Source of the DNA: Fulvivirga imtechensis AK7
GTDB taxonomy: Bacteria; Bacteroidota; Bacteroidia; Cytophagales; Cyclobacteriaceae
Length of the DNA stretch: 47,675 nucleotides
Direction: 5' to 3'
Assembly (NCBI RefSeq): GCF_000331535.1
Contig: NZ_AMZN01000128.1
Location: 1-47,675 of the forward strand
Part shown: piece after piece, positions 31,400 to 39,462 of the stretch
How positions within the stretch are numbered: the first letter of the stretch is position 1
Layout: every line of letters starts with the position of its first letter
Made by a program: the position numbers and the translations under genes
The notes under the pieces: generated by a model
The model's database searches: none
The model's input: the letters and a program-made list of their open reading frames with translations, nothing else
Told to the model about the DNA's origin: nothing

Positions 31400-32353
31400 A
31401 TGAATTACGAACCACCACTGGCCTACTTCTCATCACATATTGAAACTATTTTTCCGGCCCTGTTCCGCAAGGTTAAAGATATTAAATACCAACGCGAAAG
31501 AATCGATACCCCGGACGATGATTTTCTGGACCTGGACTGGCTGCGAAAAGATTCGAAAAAGCTGGTGATCATCTCACACGGACTGGAGGGCAACTCAACC
31601 AGGCCATACATCAAAGGAATGGCCAGGGCATTTTTCAGATATGGATATGATGTGCTGGCGTGGAACTTCAGAGGCTGTAGCGATGAGATCAATAAACAGT
31701 TAAGGTTTTATCACAGTGGCGCCACTGATGACCTGAACCTGGTGGTAGACCATGCTTCGCAAAAGGGTTATAAAGATATTTGTCTGATTGGTTTTAGCCT
31801 GGGCGGCAATCTCACACTAAAATATGTCGGTGAGCAAGGTCCTGAGATCAAAAATACTATCAGCAAAGCGGTTGCTTTTTCCGTACCACTCGATCTGTAC
31901 TCTAGTTGTATTAAAATTTCCGAAAGCTCAAATTTTATATATTCCAGGAGGTTCCTCAATAATTTAAAGGCTAAAGTACTTTTAAAAGCACAGACCATGC
32001 CGGGCAAGCTGGGTACGGGGGCGTTGAGTAAGATCAAAACCATCCAAGACTTTGATGATCATTATACCGCACCTTTGCACGGTTTTAAAAATGCGCTCGA
32101 CTACTACAATGCCTGCAGCTCGATCAATTTTCTCAAAAATATAAGTATACCTACCCTAATCGTAAACGCCAAAAATGATCCCTTCCTTTCTCAACAATGC
32201 TATCCCCATGAAATGCTGAAAGGCCATCCGTGTATTACCTTTGAAGCTCCTGAGAGGGGAGGGCATGTGGGGTTTACCGAGTTCAATAAGGAGGGGCTGT
32301 ACTGGTCTGAAAAAAGAGCCTTAAGTTTCGCAGAAGGTAAGCTGCCTGGCTAA
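31400..32353 (+). CDS. YheT-family alpha/beta hydrolase
   Basis: 317 residues. It has the cap-less alpha/beta hydrolase layout of YheT/UPF0017: N-terminal 'SSHIETIFPALFR', the oxyanion region 'VIISHGLEGNSTRPYI', 'WNFRGCSDE', the nucleophile elbow 'GFSLGGNLTLKY', an Asp in 'NAKNDPFLS' and a His in 'GGHVGF'. A Ser-Asp-His triad is thus complete. Substrates of the family are poorly known; carboxylester or acyl-lipid hydrolysis is the usual suggestion. It stands alone, followed by a MITE A copy. Confidence 0.9.
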   Translation: MNYEPPLAYFSSHIETIFPALFRKVKDIKYQRERIDTPDDDFLDLDWLRKDSKKLVIISHGLEGNSTRPYIKGMARAFFRYGYDVLAWNFRGCSDEINKQLRFYHSGATDDLNLVVDHASQKGYKDICLIGFSLGGNLTLKYVGEQGPEIKNTISKAVAFSVPLDLYSSCIKISESSNFIYSRRFLNNLKAKVLLKAQTMPGKLGTGALSKIKTIQDFDDHYTAPLHGFKNALDYYNACSSINFLKNISIPTLIVNAKNDPFLSQQCYPHEMLKGHPCITFEAPERGGHVGFTEFNKEGLYWSEKRALSFAEGKLPG

Positions 32354-32366
32354 AAAATCGAATTAA

Positions 32367-32521
32367 TGTCTCTAAGAAAACACCATGTCTGCGTTACGCT
32401 TGTCCCAAAAATACTCTTTCCTACAACTGCAACAACTGTACGCGACTCCGCTTTTAGGGACTTTATGCCACTCTTTAGCGGGAATGTTCTCTTGAAGCCA
32501 TCTTGAGTTTTCTTACAGCAC
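32367..32521 (+). mobile_element. MITE-like element A, copy 3 (degenerate, ~155 bp)
   Basis: Begins TGTCTCTAAGAAAACACC and ends GAGTTTTCTTACAGCAC. The middle has diverged: the GTAC hairpin is lost, and the last hairpins survive only in part. Flanks ATTAAT and ACTAAT, both followed by G, may be a mutated target duplication. It has the same orientation as the others. Confidence 0.7.
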
Positions 32522-32596
32522 TAATGAGTGGTTGCTTCCGTTTAATTTTACCTTTTATAAACTGACTCTAATTTATAATTTTAGTACATTCGTGTT

Positions 32597-33292
32597 ATGG
32601 GAGACAGATATACGATTACCGTTGAGGCGGAGGCCCTGAAGGAAAGGTTTAATGCAGAGGTGCCAGGCAGGTACGAACCGCGGTATAATGCTGCTCCCAC
32701 ACAGGTACTACCGGTCATCACTCAGGGTAGTAAGGGGCTCTCTTTCTTCTATTGGGGGCAAATTCCGGGACGCTCGAAGAATAGAGCTATAAGCCCTAAG
32801 TTACTGTTCATCGAAAAGGAGACACTCACTGAAAAGCTATCATTTCGGGAAGCCCTATTAAAAAACCGTTGCCTTATACCTGCCGATGGTTACTACGACT
32901 GGAAAAAGATCAGCAAAAAAGGCAAGGTACCACATCGATTCATTTTTGGAAATAACGCTGTCATGTCCTTTGCAGGAATATGGGAAGAATTTGAAGATGA
33001 TGAGGAAAATATTGTGCATACTTTCAGGATTATCACCACCCCTTCCAATCGCCTGATGGCATCCATCAACGACAGAATGCCCGCTGTCCTTACCAGGGAA
33101 GCCGAAAAAGCCTGGTTAGATATACATACTCCTGAAGAGGAATTGATCGAAAGTTTAAAGACCTACCCGCCCGATAAAATGGGGTTATACACGGTATCCC
33201 CAAGGATCAGCGACCTGAATAATGAAGGCCCTTCACTGGTAAGGCCTATGGCCCCGGCCGATCAATTCGGCAATTATTCCCTTTTTGATTAA
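32597..33292 (+). CDS. SRAP-domain (YedK/HMCES) homologue lacking catalytic residues
   Basis: 231 residues with the SRAP/DUF159 order 'RYNAAPTQVLPVI', 'FREALLKNRCLIPADGYYDW', 'SFAGIWE', 'IITTPSN', 'INDRMPAVL' and 'VSPRISDLNNEGP'. Active family members start MCGRY, where Cys2 forms a thiazolidine crosslink with abasic sites in single-stranded DNA. Here the start is MGDRY. The conserved Glu of 'GFYEW' is Asp101 and the His of 'IHDRMP' is Asn158. The usual 'NARSET' segment is replaced by 'SPKLLFIEKET'. The fold seems intact, but crosslinking and self-processing should be impossible by the known mechanism. No better in-frame start encodes Cys2. Confidence 0.9.
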   Translation: MGDRYTITVEAEALKERFNAEVPGRYEPRYNAAPTQVLPVITQGSKGLSFFYWGQIPGRSKNRAISPKLLFIEKETLTEKLSFREALLKNRCLIPADGYYDWKKISKKGKVPHRFIFGNNAVMSFAGIWEEFEDDEENIVHTFRIITTPSNRLMASINDRMPAVLTREAEKAWLDIHTPEEELIESLKTYPPDKMGLYTVSPRISDLNNEGPSLVRPMAPADQFGNYSLFD

Positions 33293-33366
33293 TATTTTTT
33301 TTATCAGTCTTGTTTAAAGGAAATAGTTGCAGATATCACCAACAACACGAGGCTTCACAATAAAGC

Positions 33367-34584
33367 ATGAAGAAATTAGCTATTATTTACCTTATTCTAT
33401 TATTTTCCCCGGCTTTATGGGCACAATCTAAAACTGAGATGCTGCTAAATGCAGAGGCAATACTCGCACATGGGGACACTACGGCAGCCATTGCACAATT
33501 TCGACAAACACTGACCCGATACCCTCAAAGCTTTGCCGCTACTATGCGTCTGGCAGAGGTTCACTACCACATAGAGGATTACAACACGGCTATTCAATAC
33601 TGTAATATAGCGATTGACATTACTGAAAACTTCATCGGCAAAAGTATGGAGAAACTTCAAGCTGACAGTACTCCAACCCCCGAAGAAATAGCAGAAGAAA
33701 AACAAAAGATACAAAGGTATGAAACTGACAAGATCGGCATATATCACCTGAAAGGACGGGTCAGGCTGAAGCAATTAAGACGGGATGATGCCATTGAAGA
33801 GTTTAAAAATGCCCTGGAGATAAAGCAGAATAGCGAGGTACTGACCGATCTTGCCCTCACCTATCTTGAGATTGGTCTTCTCCAGGATGCACTAGTCTTG
33901 CTACATCAGGCGAAATTCATTGATTCCGTAAGCTACAAACCTTATTTTAACCTTGGTAACGTCCACTACAAGATCCAGAATACTGATAGTGCACTTTACT
34001 ACTATACCATTACTCAGAAGAAAGCTCCCAATTTAAAATGGCCATACCTATATTCGGGAATGATCCTTACCGAAAAGAAACAATACTATGAAGCACTGGA
34101 TCAATACTCGGCTTTTATCGACATTGACTCCACCAACGAAGAGCTTTACTTTCGAAGAGCCGTACTAAACAGCGAAATAAACCGATGGGATGCTGCACTT
34201 GAAGACTGGGATCATGTATTGGCATTAAATCCCGAAAATGCAGAAGCCTGGCGCAACAAGGGTCTTAGTTTTTTTAGGATCGAGGCCTACGACTCTGCCA
34301 TTACTGCTTTTAACAAAGCCTTAGACATCGCACCAAATGAACCCTTCACTTATATTAACCGTGGCTACAGTTATTACCTATCCAATGAACCTGAAAAAGC
34401 ATTGCAAGACCTGAACTATGGCCTGAAACATTTACCTAAATATTATTTGGGCTACTACTTCAGAGCTTTGACCTACATGCAATTACGAAAAAAAAATAAG
34501 GCTTGTGATGACCTGTCGAAAGCGCTCGGTTTAGGCATGAAGGAAGAAGAGGTGGATGAAAAACTGATGAGAAGGTGTTTTTGA
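33367..34584 (+). CDS. Exported TPR-repeat protein (405 aa)
   Basis: A signal peptide ends at 'ALWAQ' (residue 20). The mature protein is a run of about eight to ten tetratricopeptide repeats, e.g. 'AEAWRNKGLSFFRIEAYDSA' and 'FTYINRGYSYYLSNEPEKA'. It is probably periplasmic and serves as a protein-protein scaffold. The VWA gene follows 68 nt later in the same direction, so the two may be co-transcribed. Confidence 0.88.
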   Translation: MKKLAIIYLILLFSPALWAQSKTEMLLNAEAILAHGDTTAAIAQFRQTLTRYPQSFAATMRLAEVHYHIEDYNTAIQYCNIAIDITENFIGKSMEKLQADSTPTPEEIAEEKQKIQRYETDKIGIYHLKGRVRLKQLRRDDAIEEFKNALEIKQNSEVLTDLALTYLEIGLLQDALVLLHQAKFIDSVSYKPYFNLGNVHYKIQNTDSALYYYTITQKKAPNLKWPYLYSGMILTEKKQYYEALDQYSAFIDIDSTNEELYFRRAVLNSEINRWDAALEDWDHVLALNPENAEAWRNKGLSFFRIEAYDSAITAFNKALDIAPNEPFTYINRGYSYYLSNEPEKALQDLNYGLKHLPKYYLGYYFRALTYMQLRKKNKACDDLSKALGLGMKEEEVDEKLMRRCF

Positions 34585-34652
34585 TAATATAGGTCGTAGT
34601 GGAGGAATTGATTATATTCAATGACCGGCTATTAAACTAAACCCTGCCTTAA

Positions 34653-36047
34653 ATGCGTTATATATTGGTGTATAAAATTATTATCCTCTTCACCCTCCTA
34701 TGTGTCACTACAGCACAGGCACAACGCGTGCAGCAAACACTCCCCTCCAAAACCAGGATCCTGTTCCTGCTCGATGGGTCGGGAAGCATGCTGGCAGGCT
34801 GGGGAAACACTAACAGGATTACCGCTGCGAAAGAATTACTTACGGAACTGGTGGATTCATTAAAATCAAATGACCAACTGGAACTGGCGCTCAGAGCCTA
34901 TGGCCATTTGTACCGAAGGCATAGCCAGAATTGTAGAGACACGCGACTTGAAGTAGGTTTCGGTAAAAATAACCATGACCAGATCATCAACAAGCTGAAG
35001 ATGATAGATCCGAAAGGCACTACACCGATTGCTTACTCACTGGAACAAAGCGCCAATGATTTTCCCTCTGCCCCGGGATACAGAAACATTATTATTATCA
35101 TTACCGATGGCATCGAATCCTGCGATGGTGATCCCTGCGCGGTGTCCCTGGCGTTGCAGAAAAAGGGTATTTTCCTCAAACCTTTTATTATCGGGATCGG
35201 CATGGGGAAGGAATATAAGGATCAGTTTAAATGTATTGGCGAATACTACGATGCCAAAGACATACAATCTTTCCAAAAAGCGCTGTCAAAAGCGGTAAGT
35301 ACCACCCTGGATAAAACCACCGCAAGTGTAGAACTGCTGGATATCAACAACGCACCAAAAGAAACTAATGTGAACGTATCATTCGTCAATAACTTCACTA
35401 AAGAACCGGCTTTTGACTTCGTCCATTATCGTGACACCCAGGGAAGGCCTGATTCTGTTGTTTTGGACCCGGTGCTTACCTATGACGTAGTGGTAAATAC
35501 TTTACCTCCTGTGATAAAAAGAAATGTCAATCTCACTCCGGGAAAACACAATGTAATCACAATTAAATCTCCGCAAGGGGGCCTCTCTATTAAGCAAAGA
35601 GGCGCCACAGCCTATGGTAGTGGCGTAAAAGCGCTCATCAGACAAAAAAATAGTGCTCATCTGGTCCATGCCCACGATATCAACACGAATCAGCAGTACC
35701 TGGTAGGAGAATATGATATCGAAGTACTAACGATTCCCAGGCGGCATTTCAAAAACATATCAGTAGAGCAGGATAAAACCACCTCCATCAGTCTGCCGGA
35801 CCCGGGAATTTTGAACATCAACAACAGTGCAGCAGGCTATGGTAGTATCTATGAGATCAAACCCTCCGGAGAGCAGGAATGGGTCTATAACCTCCCTCAT
35901 GACCAGTCGAGAGTAACACTGGCCATCCAACCGGGAAACTACAAAATAGTATTCCGTGTAGATAGGGCTCCGGGAAGTAAATATACCGCCATTAAAACAG
36001 TAACCATAGAGGAAGGCAGATCTGTGGTTGTGAAGCTTTTCGACTAA
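34653..36047 (+). CDS. Exported von Willebrand factor A domain protein (464 aa)
   Basis: The signal peptide ends near 'AQAQ' (residue 24). A VWA domain at ~33-225 has a complete MIDAS start 'DGSGS' (D41-S45) and later 'GTTPIAYSL' and 'IITDGIESC'. The remaining ~240 residues are beta-rich and look like repeated carboxypeptidase-regulatory-like sandwiches. VWA domains bind metal and partner proteins; no enzyme activity is expected. It is located after the TPR protein gene, which suggests an envelope complex (inference). Confidence 0.88.
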   Translation: MRYILVYKIIILFTLLCVTTAQAQRVQQTLPSKTRILFLLDGSGSMLAGWGNTNRITAAKELLTELVDSLKSNDQLELALRAYGHLYRRHSQNCRDTRLEVGFGKNNHDQIINKLKMIDPKGTTPIAYSLEQSANDFPSAPGYRNIIIIITDGIESCDGDPCAVSLALQKKGIFLKPFIIGIGMGKEYKDQFKCIGEYYDAKDIQSFQKALSKAVSTTLDKTTASVELLDINNAPKETNVNVSFVNNFTKEPAFDFVHYRDTQGRPDSVVLDPVLTYDVVVNTLPPVIKRNVNLTPGKHNVITIKSPQGGLSIKQRGATAYGSGVKALIRQKNSAHLVHAHDINTNQQYLVGEYDIEVLTIPRRHFKNISVEQDKTTSISLPDPGILNINNSAAGYGSIYEIKPSGEQEWVYNLPHDQSRVTLAIQPGNYKIVFRVDRAPGSKYTAIKTVTIEEGRSVVVKLFD

Positions 36048-36048
36048 G

Positions 36049-36158
36049 CAGTTTACTGTTCTCAGTTTACTGTTCTCAGTTTACTGTTCTCAGTTTCAGT
36101 GTTCTCAGTTTCAGTGTTCAGTGAACTGAAACAAGAAACAAGAAACCAGCCACCAGAC
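36049..36158 (+). repeat. 14/15-bp tandem array between the VWA and transketolase genes
   Basis: Three exact CAGTTTACTGTTCT units are followed by two CAGTTTCAGTGTTCT-like units, then an inverted tail GTGAACTGAAAC and AACAAGAAACCAGCCACCAG. The reverse complement of the unit resembles the unit of the array at 37612-37668. The tail words recur inverted near 47471. Confidence 0.85.
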
Positions 36159-36182
36159 AGTAGATTTTAAAACTAAAACTCC

Positions 36183-36190
36183 TAAATTTG
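36183..36190 (+). promoter_or_regulatory. TAnnTTTG -7 box upstream of the transketolase gene
   Basis: TAAATTTG fits the -7 consensus and gives a ~35-nt leader to the GTG start at 36230. Confidence 0.4.
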
Positions 36191-36229
36191 GGGCTTTAAA
36201 AATTAACACTATTTAAATCATACCCAGCA

Positions 36230-37186
36230 GTGGCTAAATACACATTTTCAGAGAAAAAAGATACCCGTTCAGGTTTTGGTGACGGCCTGTTAGAGTTAGG
36301 CAGAAAAAATGATCAGGTAGTAGGACTTTGTGCCGACCTTACCGGTTCGCTTAAGATGGATGCTTTTCAAAAAGAGTTTCCCGAGAGGTTCTTTCAGGTG
36401 GGTATTGCTGAAGCCAATATGATTGGCCTGGCTGCAGGTATGACCATTGGCGGCAAAATACCATTCACGGGAACTTTCGCCAATTTCTCCACCGGAAGGG
36501 TTTACGATCAGATCAGGCAATCTGTGGCATATTCCGGAAAAAATGTCAAGATATGTGCTTCTCATGCAGGCCTTACTTTGGGAGAAGATGGCGCAACACA
36601 TCAGATACTGGAAGACCTCGGCATGATGAAAATGCTGCCACACATGGCTGTGATCAACCCTTGCGACTATAACCAGACCAAAGCGGCAACCATAGCTATC
36701 GCTGACCATGACGGGCCGGTATACCTGCGGTTCGGCAGACCAAAATGGCCTGTTTTTACTCCTGCTGATCAAAAATTCGAAATCGGCAAAGCCATAAAAA
36801 TGATAGAAGGTACCGATGTTACCATCTTTGCTACCGGACATATGGTATGGCAGGCCATACTGGCTGAGGAAATATTGGCTGAAAAAGGAGTCAATGCAGA
36901 GGTGATCAATATCCATACTATAAAACCTTTGGATGAGGAAGCTATCGTGGAGTCAGTAAAGAAAACCGGATGTGCTGTAAGTGCGGAAGAGCACCAGATC
37001 AATGGTGGCCTGGGTGATAGCATTAGCCAAACCTTGATCCGAAATAATCCTGCTCCTTTGGAATTTGTAGCGGTTCAGGACAGTTTTGGAGAAAGCGGCA
37101 CCCCAGAGGAGCTACTGGAGAAATATGGTTTAGGTCCTCAAAACATTGTAGACGCTGCATTAAAAGCTATATCACGGAAAAAATAA
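36230..37186 (+). CDS. Transketolase C-terminal half (pyrimidine-binding subunit)
   Basis: 318 residues starting at GTG. It covers the PYR domain and C-terminal domain of transketolase/DXS-type enzymes: 'RFFQVGIAEANMIGLAAGM' contains the TPP-activating Glu, and 'ASHAGLTLGEDGATHQ' and 'GPVYLRFGRPKWP' follow. The N-terminal TPP/Mg-binding half (~280 aa) normally encoded as a separate subunit is not upstream; a tandem repeat array is there instead. With its partner it would move two-carbon units in the pentose phosphate pathway. methylglyoxal synthase follows after 5 nt. Confidence 0.92.
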   Translation: MAKYTFSEKKDTRSGFGDGLLELGRKNDQVVGLCADLTGSLKMDAFQKEFPERFFQVGIAEANMIGLAAGMTIGGKIPFTGTFANFSTGRVYDQIRQSVAYSGKNVKICASHAGLTLGEDGATHQILEDLGMMKMLPHMAVINPCDYNQTKAATIAIADHDGPVYLRFGRPKWPVFTPADQKFEIGKAIKMIEGTDVTIFATGHMVWQAILAEEILAEKGVNAEVINIHTIKPLDEEAIVESVKKTGCAVSAEEHQINGGLGDSISQTLIRNNPAPLEFVAVQDSFGESGTPEELLEKYGLGPQNIVDAALKAISRKK

Positions 37187-37191
37187 GCAAT

Positions 37192-37560
37192 ATGCGCATT
37201 GCCATTATCGCACATGACGGAAAAAAACCTGAGATGGTAGCTTTCCTGCTTAAGAATAAGGATAAGCTAAAAGATGTAGAGCTATTCGCAACAGGTACAA
37301 CAGGTGGTCATGTAGCTAATGCAGGCCTGAAGGTGACAAAGCTACTCTCAGGCCCCATAGGCGGTGATGCGCAGATTGCCGCTATGGCAGCCACAAATGA
37401 GCTGGATATGGTAATATTCTTCCGTGACCCTTTAGGAAAGCACCCCCACGAACCGGATGTGCAGATGCTAATGAGAATATGTGACGTACACAATATTCCT
37501 ATGGCCACCAACCCGGCCACTGCTGAGCTGATGATCAATGGCTCGTCTCCTATTGGATAG
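37192..37560 (+). CDS. mgsA: Methylglyoxal synthase
   Basis: 122 residues. It converts dihydroxyacetone phosphate to methylglyoxal and phosphate. Motifs: 'IAHDGKKPEMV', 'ATGTTGGHV', 'GPIGGDAQIAA' (catalytic Asp region) and 'FFRDPLGKHPHEPD'. The length is standard for the bacterial homohexamer. Co-transcription with the transketolase half is likely (5-nt gap), linking pentose phosphate flux to a triose-phosphate overflow route. Confidence 0.95.
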   Translation: MRIAIIAHDGKKPEMVAFLLKNKDKLKDVELFATGTTGGHVANAGLKVTKLLSGPIGGDAQIAAMAATNELDMVIFFRDPLGKHPHEPDVQMLMRICDVHNIPMATNPATAELMINGSSPIG

Positions 37561-37611
37561 GGCTTCTGGTCGCTCGTCCCATGTTACTGGTCACTACACA
37601 CACATTTCACA

Positions 37612-37668
37612 CGGAACTGAAAACTGTGAACTGAAAACTGTGAACTGTGAACTGAAAACTGTGAACTG
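37612..37668 (+). repeat. 7-bp tandem array after mgsA
   Basis: Eight units alternate between GAAAACT and GTGAACT, giving the 14-bp phrase GTGAACTGAAAACT repeated. No spacer/repeat structure of a CRISPR is present. Confidence 0.9.
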
Positions 37669-37697
37669 ATTACTACATTCTCTGCGGTCAAAAAACA

Positions 37698-38423
37698 TCA
37701 AAACCAAAACCGGTCTTTGATCCGCATGTAGCGCTTGCGATCGAACCGGTAATATTGTGCCGGTTTGTGAGGAACATTCTGCTCCTTTTCATCTAGCGAA
37801 ACCACTATTTTGGCAGTCAAAAACTTTTTTCGGAAATTCCTTTTATCAATAGGCTGATCCAGTACTGCTTCGTATAACTTTTGAAGCTGTCGCAGGGTAA
37901 ATTTCTCAGGTAAAAGCTCAAAACCGATCAGAGGATCATATTTAAGATTCAGCCGCAATTGCTCCAGCGCTTTATCAACTATGTAATTGTGATCGAAACC
38001 CAGTTTCCCTACTTTTTTTACCAATTCCCATCTAACCTCCTTGGCAAATGATGCAGGCCGGGGCGCCAATTCTGCCAGATTCACCAGCGAATAGTATGCT
38101 ATGGTAATAACTCGCGTAAGAGGCTCCTCCCGGACATCACGAAGCCACCTGACATCAGCAAGGTCTTTGATACGGTCAGGATCACCGAATGCCTGTAACT
38201 GTTTCAGGTAAATATCTTTCAAACCTGTCAATTCATACAACACGCGACATGCCGCCTCATCAAGATTTTCGTTATCTTTAATTAGATCACCGGGCAAAGC
38301 CGAAACAGCATCTTTCGGCTTACGTTCTATTATCAATAGTTTGAGTTGTTCTCCGTCAAAACCAAAGATGACGCAGTCAACTGAAACATGGGGATTGAGA
38401 TTATTTGAAATTATCTGATTCAA
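37698..38423 (-). CDS. NrtR-like transcription regulator derived from a Nudix hydrolase
   Basis: 241 residues: an N-terminal Nudix fold (~10-150) and a C-terminal winged helix (~160-241, 'KFTLRQLQKLYEAV', 'IDKRNFRKKF'). The Nudix box at 45-68 is degenerate: in the REUxEE core Arg60 is kept, but the first Glu is Val61 and the last is Leu65. The protein should bind but not hydrolyse a nucleotide-sugar-type ligand. Such Nudix regulators control NAD or sugar genes. Here it is divergent from the pfkA operon, and the 64-bp gap contains a perfect palindrome, so it probably controls that operon. Confidence 0.88.
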   Translation of the reverse strand: MNQIISNNLNPHVSVDCVIFGFDGEQLKLLIIERKPKDAVSALPGDLIKDNENLDEAACRVLYELTGLKDIYLKQLQAFGDPDRIKDLADVRWLRDVREEPLTRVITIAYYSLVNLAELAPRPASFAKEVRWELVKKVGKLGFDHNYIVDKALEQLRLNLKYDPLIGFELLPEKFTLRQLQKLYEAVLDQPIDKRNFRKKFLTAKIVVSLDEKEQNVPHKPAQYYRFDRKRYMRIKDRFWF

Positions 38424-38431
38424 TTTTTTTA

Positions 38432-38462
38432 TTGCCTAAGTGTATCTTTTACACTAACTTTG
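38432..38462 (+). promoter_or_regulatory. pfkA operon promoter
   Basis: A TTG -33 box (38432-38434) lies 20 nt before an exact -7 box TAACTTTG (38455-38462). This fits the Bacteroidota TTTG/TAnnTTTG pattern and gives a ~20-nt leader before the ATG at 38488. Confidence 0.65.
38439..38455. promoter_or_regulatory. Candidate operator palindrome in the pfkA promoter
   Basis: AGTGTATCTTTTACACT is a perfect inverted repeat (6-bp arms, 5-bp centre) lying between the -33 and -7 boxes. Occupancy would block RNA polymerase. The divergent Nudix-type regulator starts 15 bp away, so autoregulation is also possible. Confidence 0.6.
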
Positions 38463-38487
38463 ATTTGTCAAATATAAAAAATAATTA

Positions 38488-39462
38488 ATGAGCACCGAAA
38501 TAAAAAGAATCGCAGTCTTTACTTCCGGTGGTGACGCACCCGGAATGAACGCAGCGATCAGGGCTGTGGTAAGGGCCAGCATTTATTACGACAAGGAGGT
38601 CTTTGCTGTATACAGAGGTTACGAAGGAATGATAGATAACGACATTGTGCCTCTTGATGCACGGTCGGTAGGTAATATTATACAGCGTGGGGGTACCATT
38701 TTAAAGTCAGCAAGAAGCAAAGAGTTCAGGACCCCTGAAGGCCGTCAGAAAGCTTATGAAAATTTAAAAGAAAGGAATATAGATGCCCTGGTGGCTATAG
38801 GCGGTGACGGTACCTTTACAGGTCTTCACAAATTTTACCAGGAATTTAACATACCGGTGATCTGTATCCCGGGCACCATAGATAATGATCTACCAGGCAC
38901 TGACTACACCATAGGATATGATACAGCCACCAACACTGCTGTCGAGGCTATTGACAAAATACGTGATACGGCACTGTCTCACAACAGGTTATTCTTTATA
39001 GAAGTGATGGGTCGTGATTCCGGGTACATTGCTATCAATAGCGGTATTGCCGGAGGAGCTATTGCAGCTATTATTCCTGAAGAGAAAATGACCACTGATG
39101 AGCTCATTGAAATGCTTGACAAAAGCGACAAACGATCCAGTCTGGTAGTAGTAGCAGAGGGTGGAAAAAGTGGAAGCGCCATGGAAATCGCTAAACAAGT
39201 AAATGAGAGATTTAGTTATTATGATACAAAAGTGACTATATTGGGTCATTTACAGCGAGGCGGCTCCCCTACCTACTTTGACAGGGTGCTGGCCAGTAAG
39301 ATGGGGATAGCGGCTGTGGAAGGCCTGATACAGGGGAAAACTGACGTGATGGTGGGCGTTAGAAATCACCAGATCGTTTACAATGATTTTGAAACAACAA
39401 TGAATAAGGAGCGAGAGATCGATCCTGAGTTATTGAGAATAGCAAAAATCTTGTCTATATGA
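38488..39462 (+). CDS. pfkA: ATP-dependent 6-phosphofructokinase
   Basis: 324 residues, normal length for bacterial PfkA. It phosphorylates fructose 6-phosphate in glycolysis. Motifs: 'TSGGDAPGMNAAIRAVVR', 'AIGGDGTFTG', 'PGTIDNDLPGTDYTIGYDTA' (catalytic Asp), 'EVMGRDSGYIA' and 'LGHLQRGGSPTYFDR'. 'GGDGT' indicates ATP rather than PPi as donor. First gene of a four-gene unit; its stop overlaps the next start as ATGA. Confidence 0.97.
   Translation: MSTEIKRIAVFTSGGDAPGMNAAIRAVVRASIYYDKEVFAVYRGYEGMIDNDIVPLDARSVGNIIQRGGTILKSARSKEFRTPEGRQKAYENLKERNIDALVAIGGDGTFTGLHKFYQEFNIPVICIPGTIDNDLPGTDYTIGYDTATNTAVEAIDKIRDTALSHNRLFFIEVMGRDSGYIAINSGIAGGAIAAIIPEEKMTTDELIEMLDKSDKRSSLVVVAEGGKSGSAMEIAKQVNERFSYYDTKVTILGHLQRGGSPTYFDRVLASKMGIAAVEGLIQGKTDVMVGVRNHQIVYNDFETTMNKEREIDPELLRIAKILSI

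Noticed and set aside
36296-36916. 206-residue minus-strand frame opposite the transketolase gene
   Set aside because: A shadow of a strongly conserved gene; its own translation has no family-like features.
37612-37668. CRISPR-like array
   Set aside because: Units are 7 bp and contiguous with no unique spacers, and no cas genes are present.
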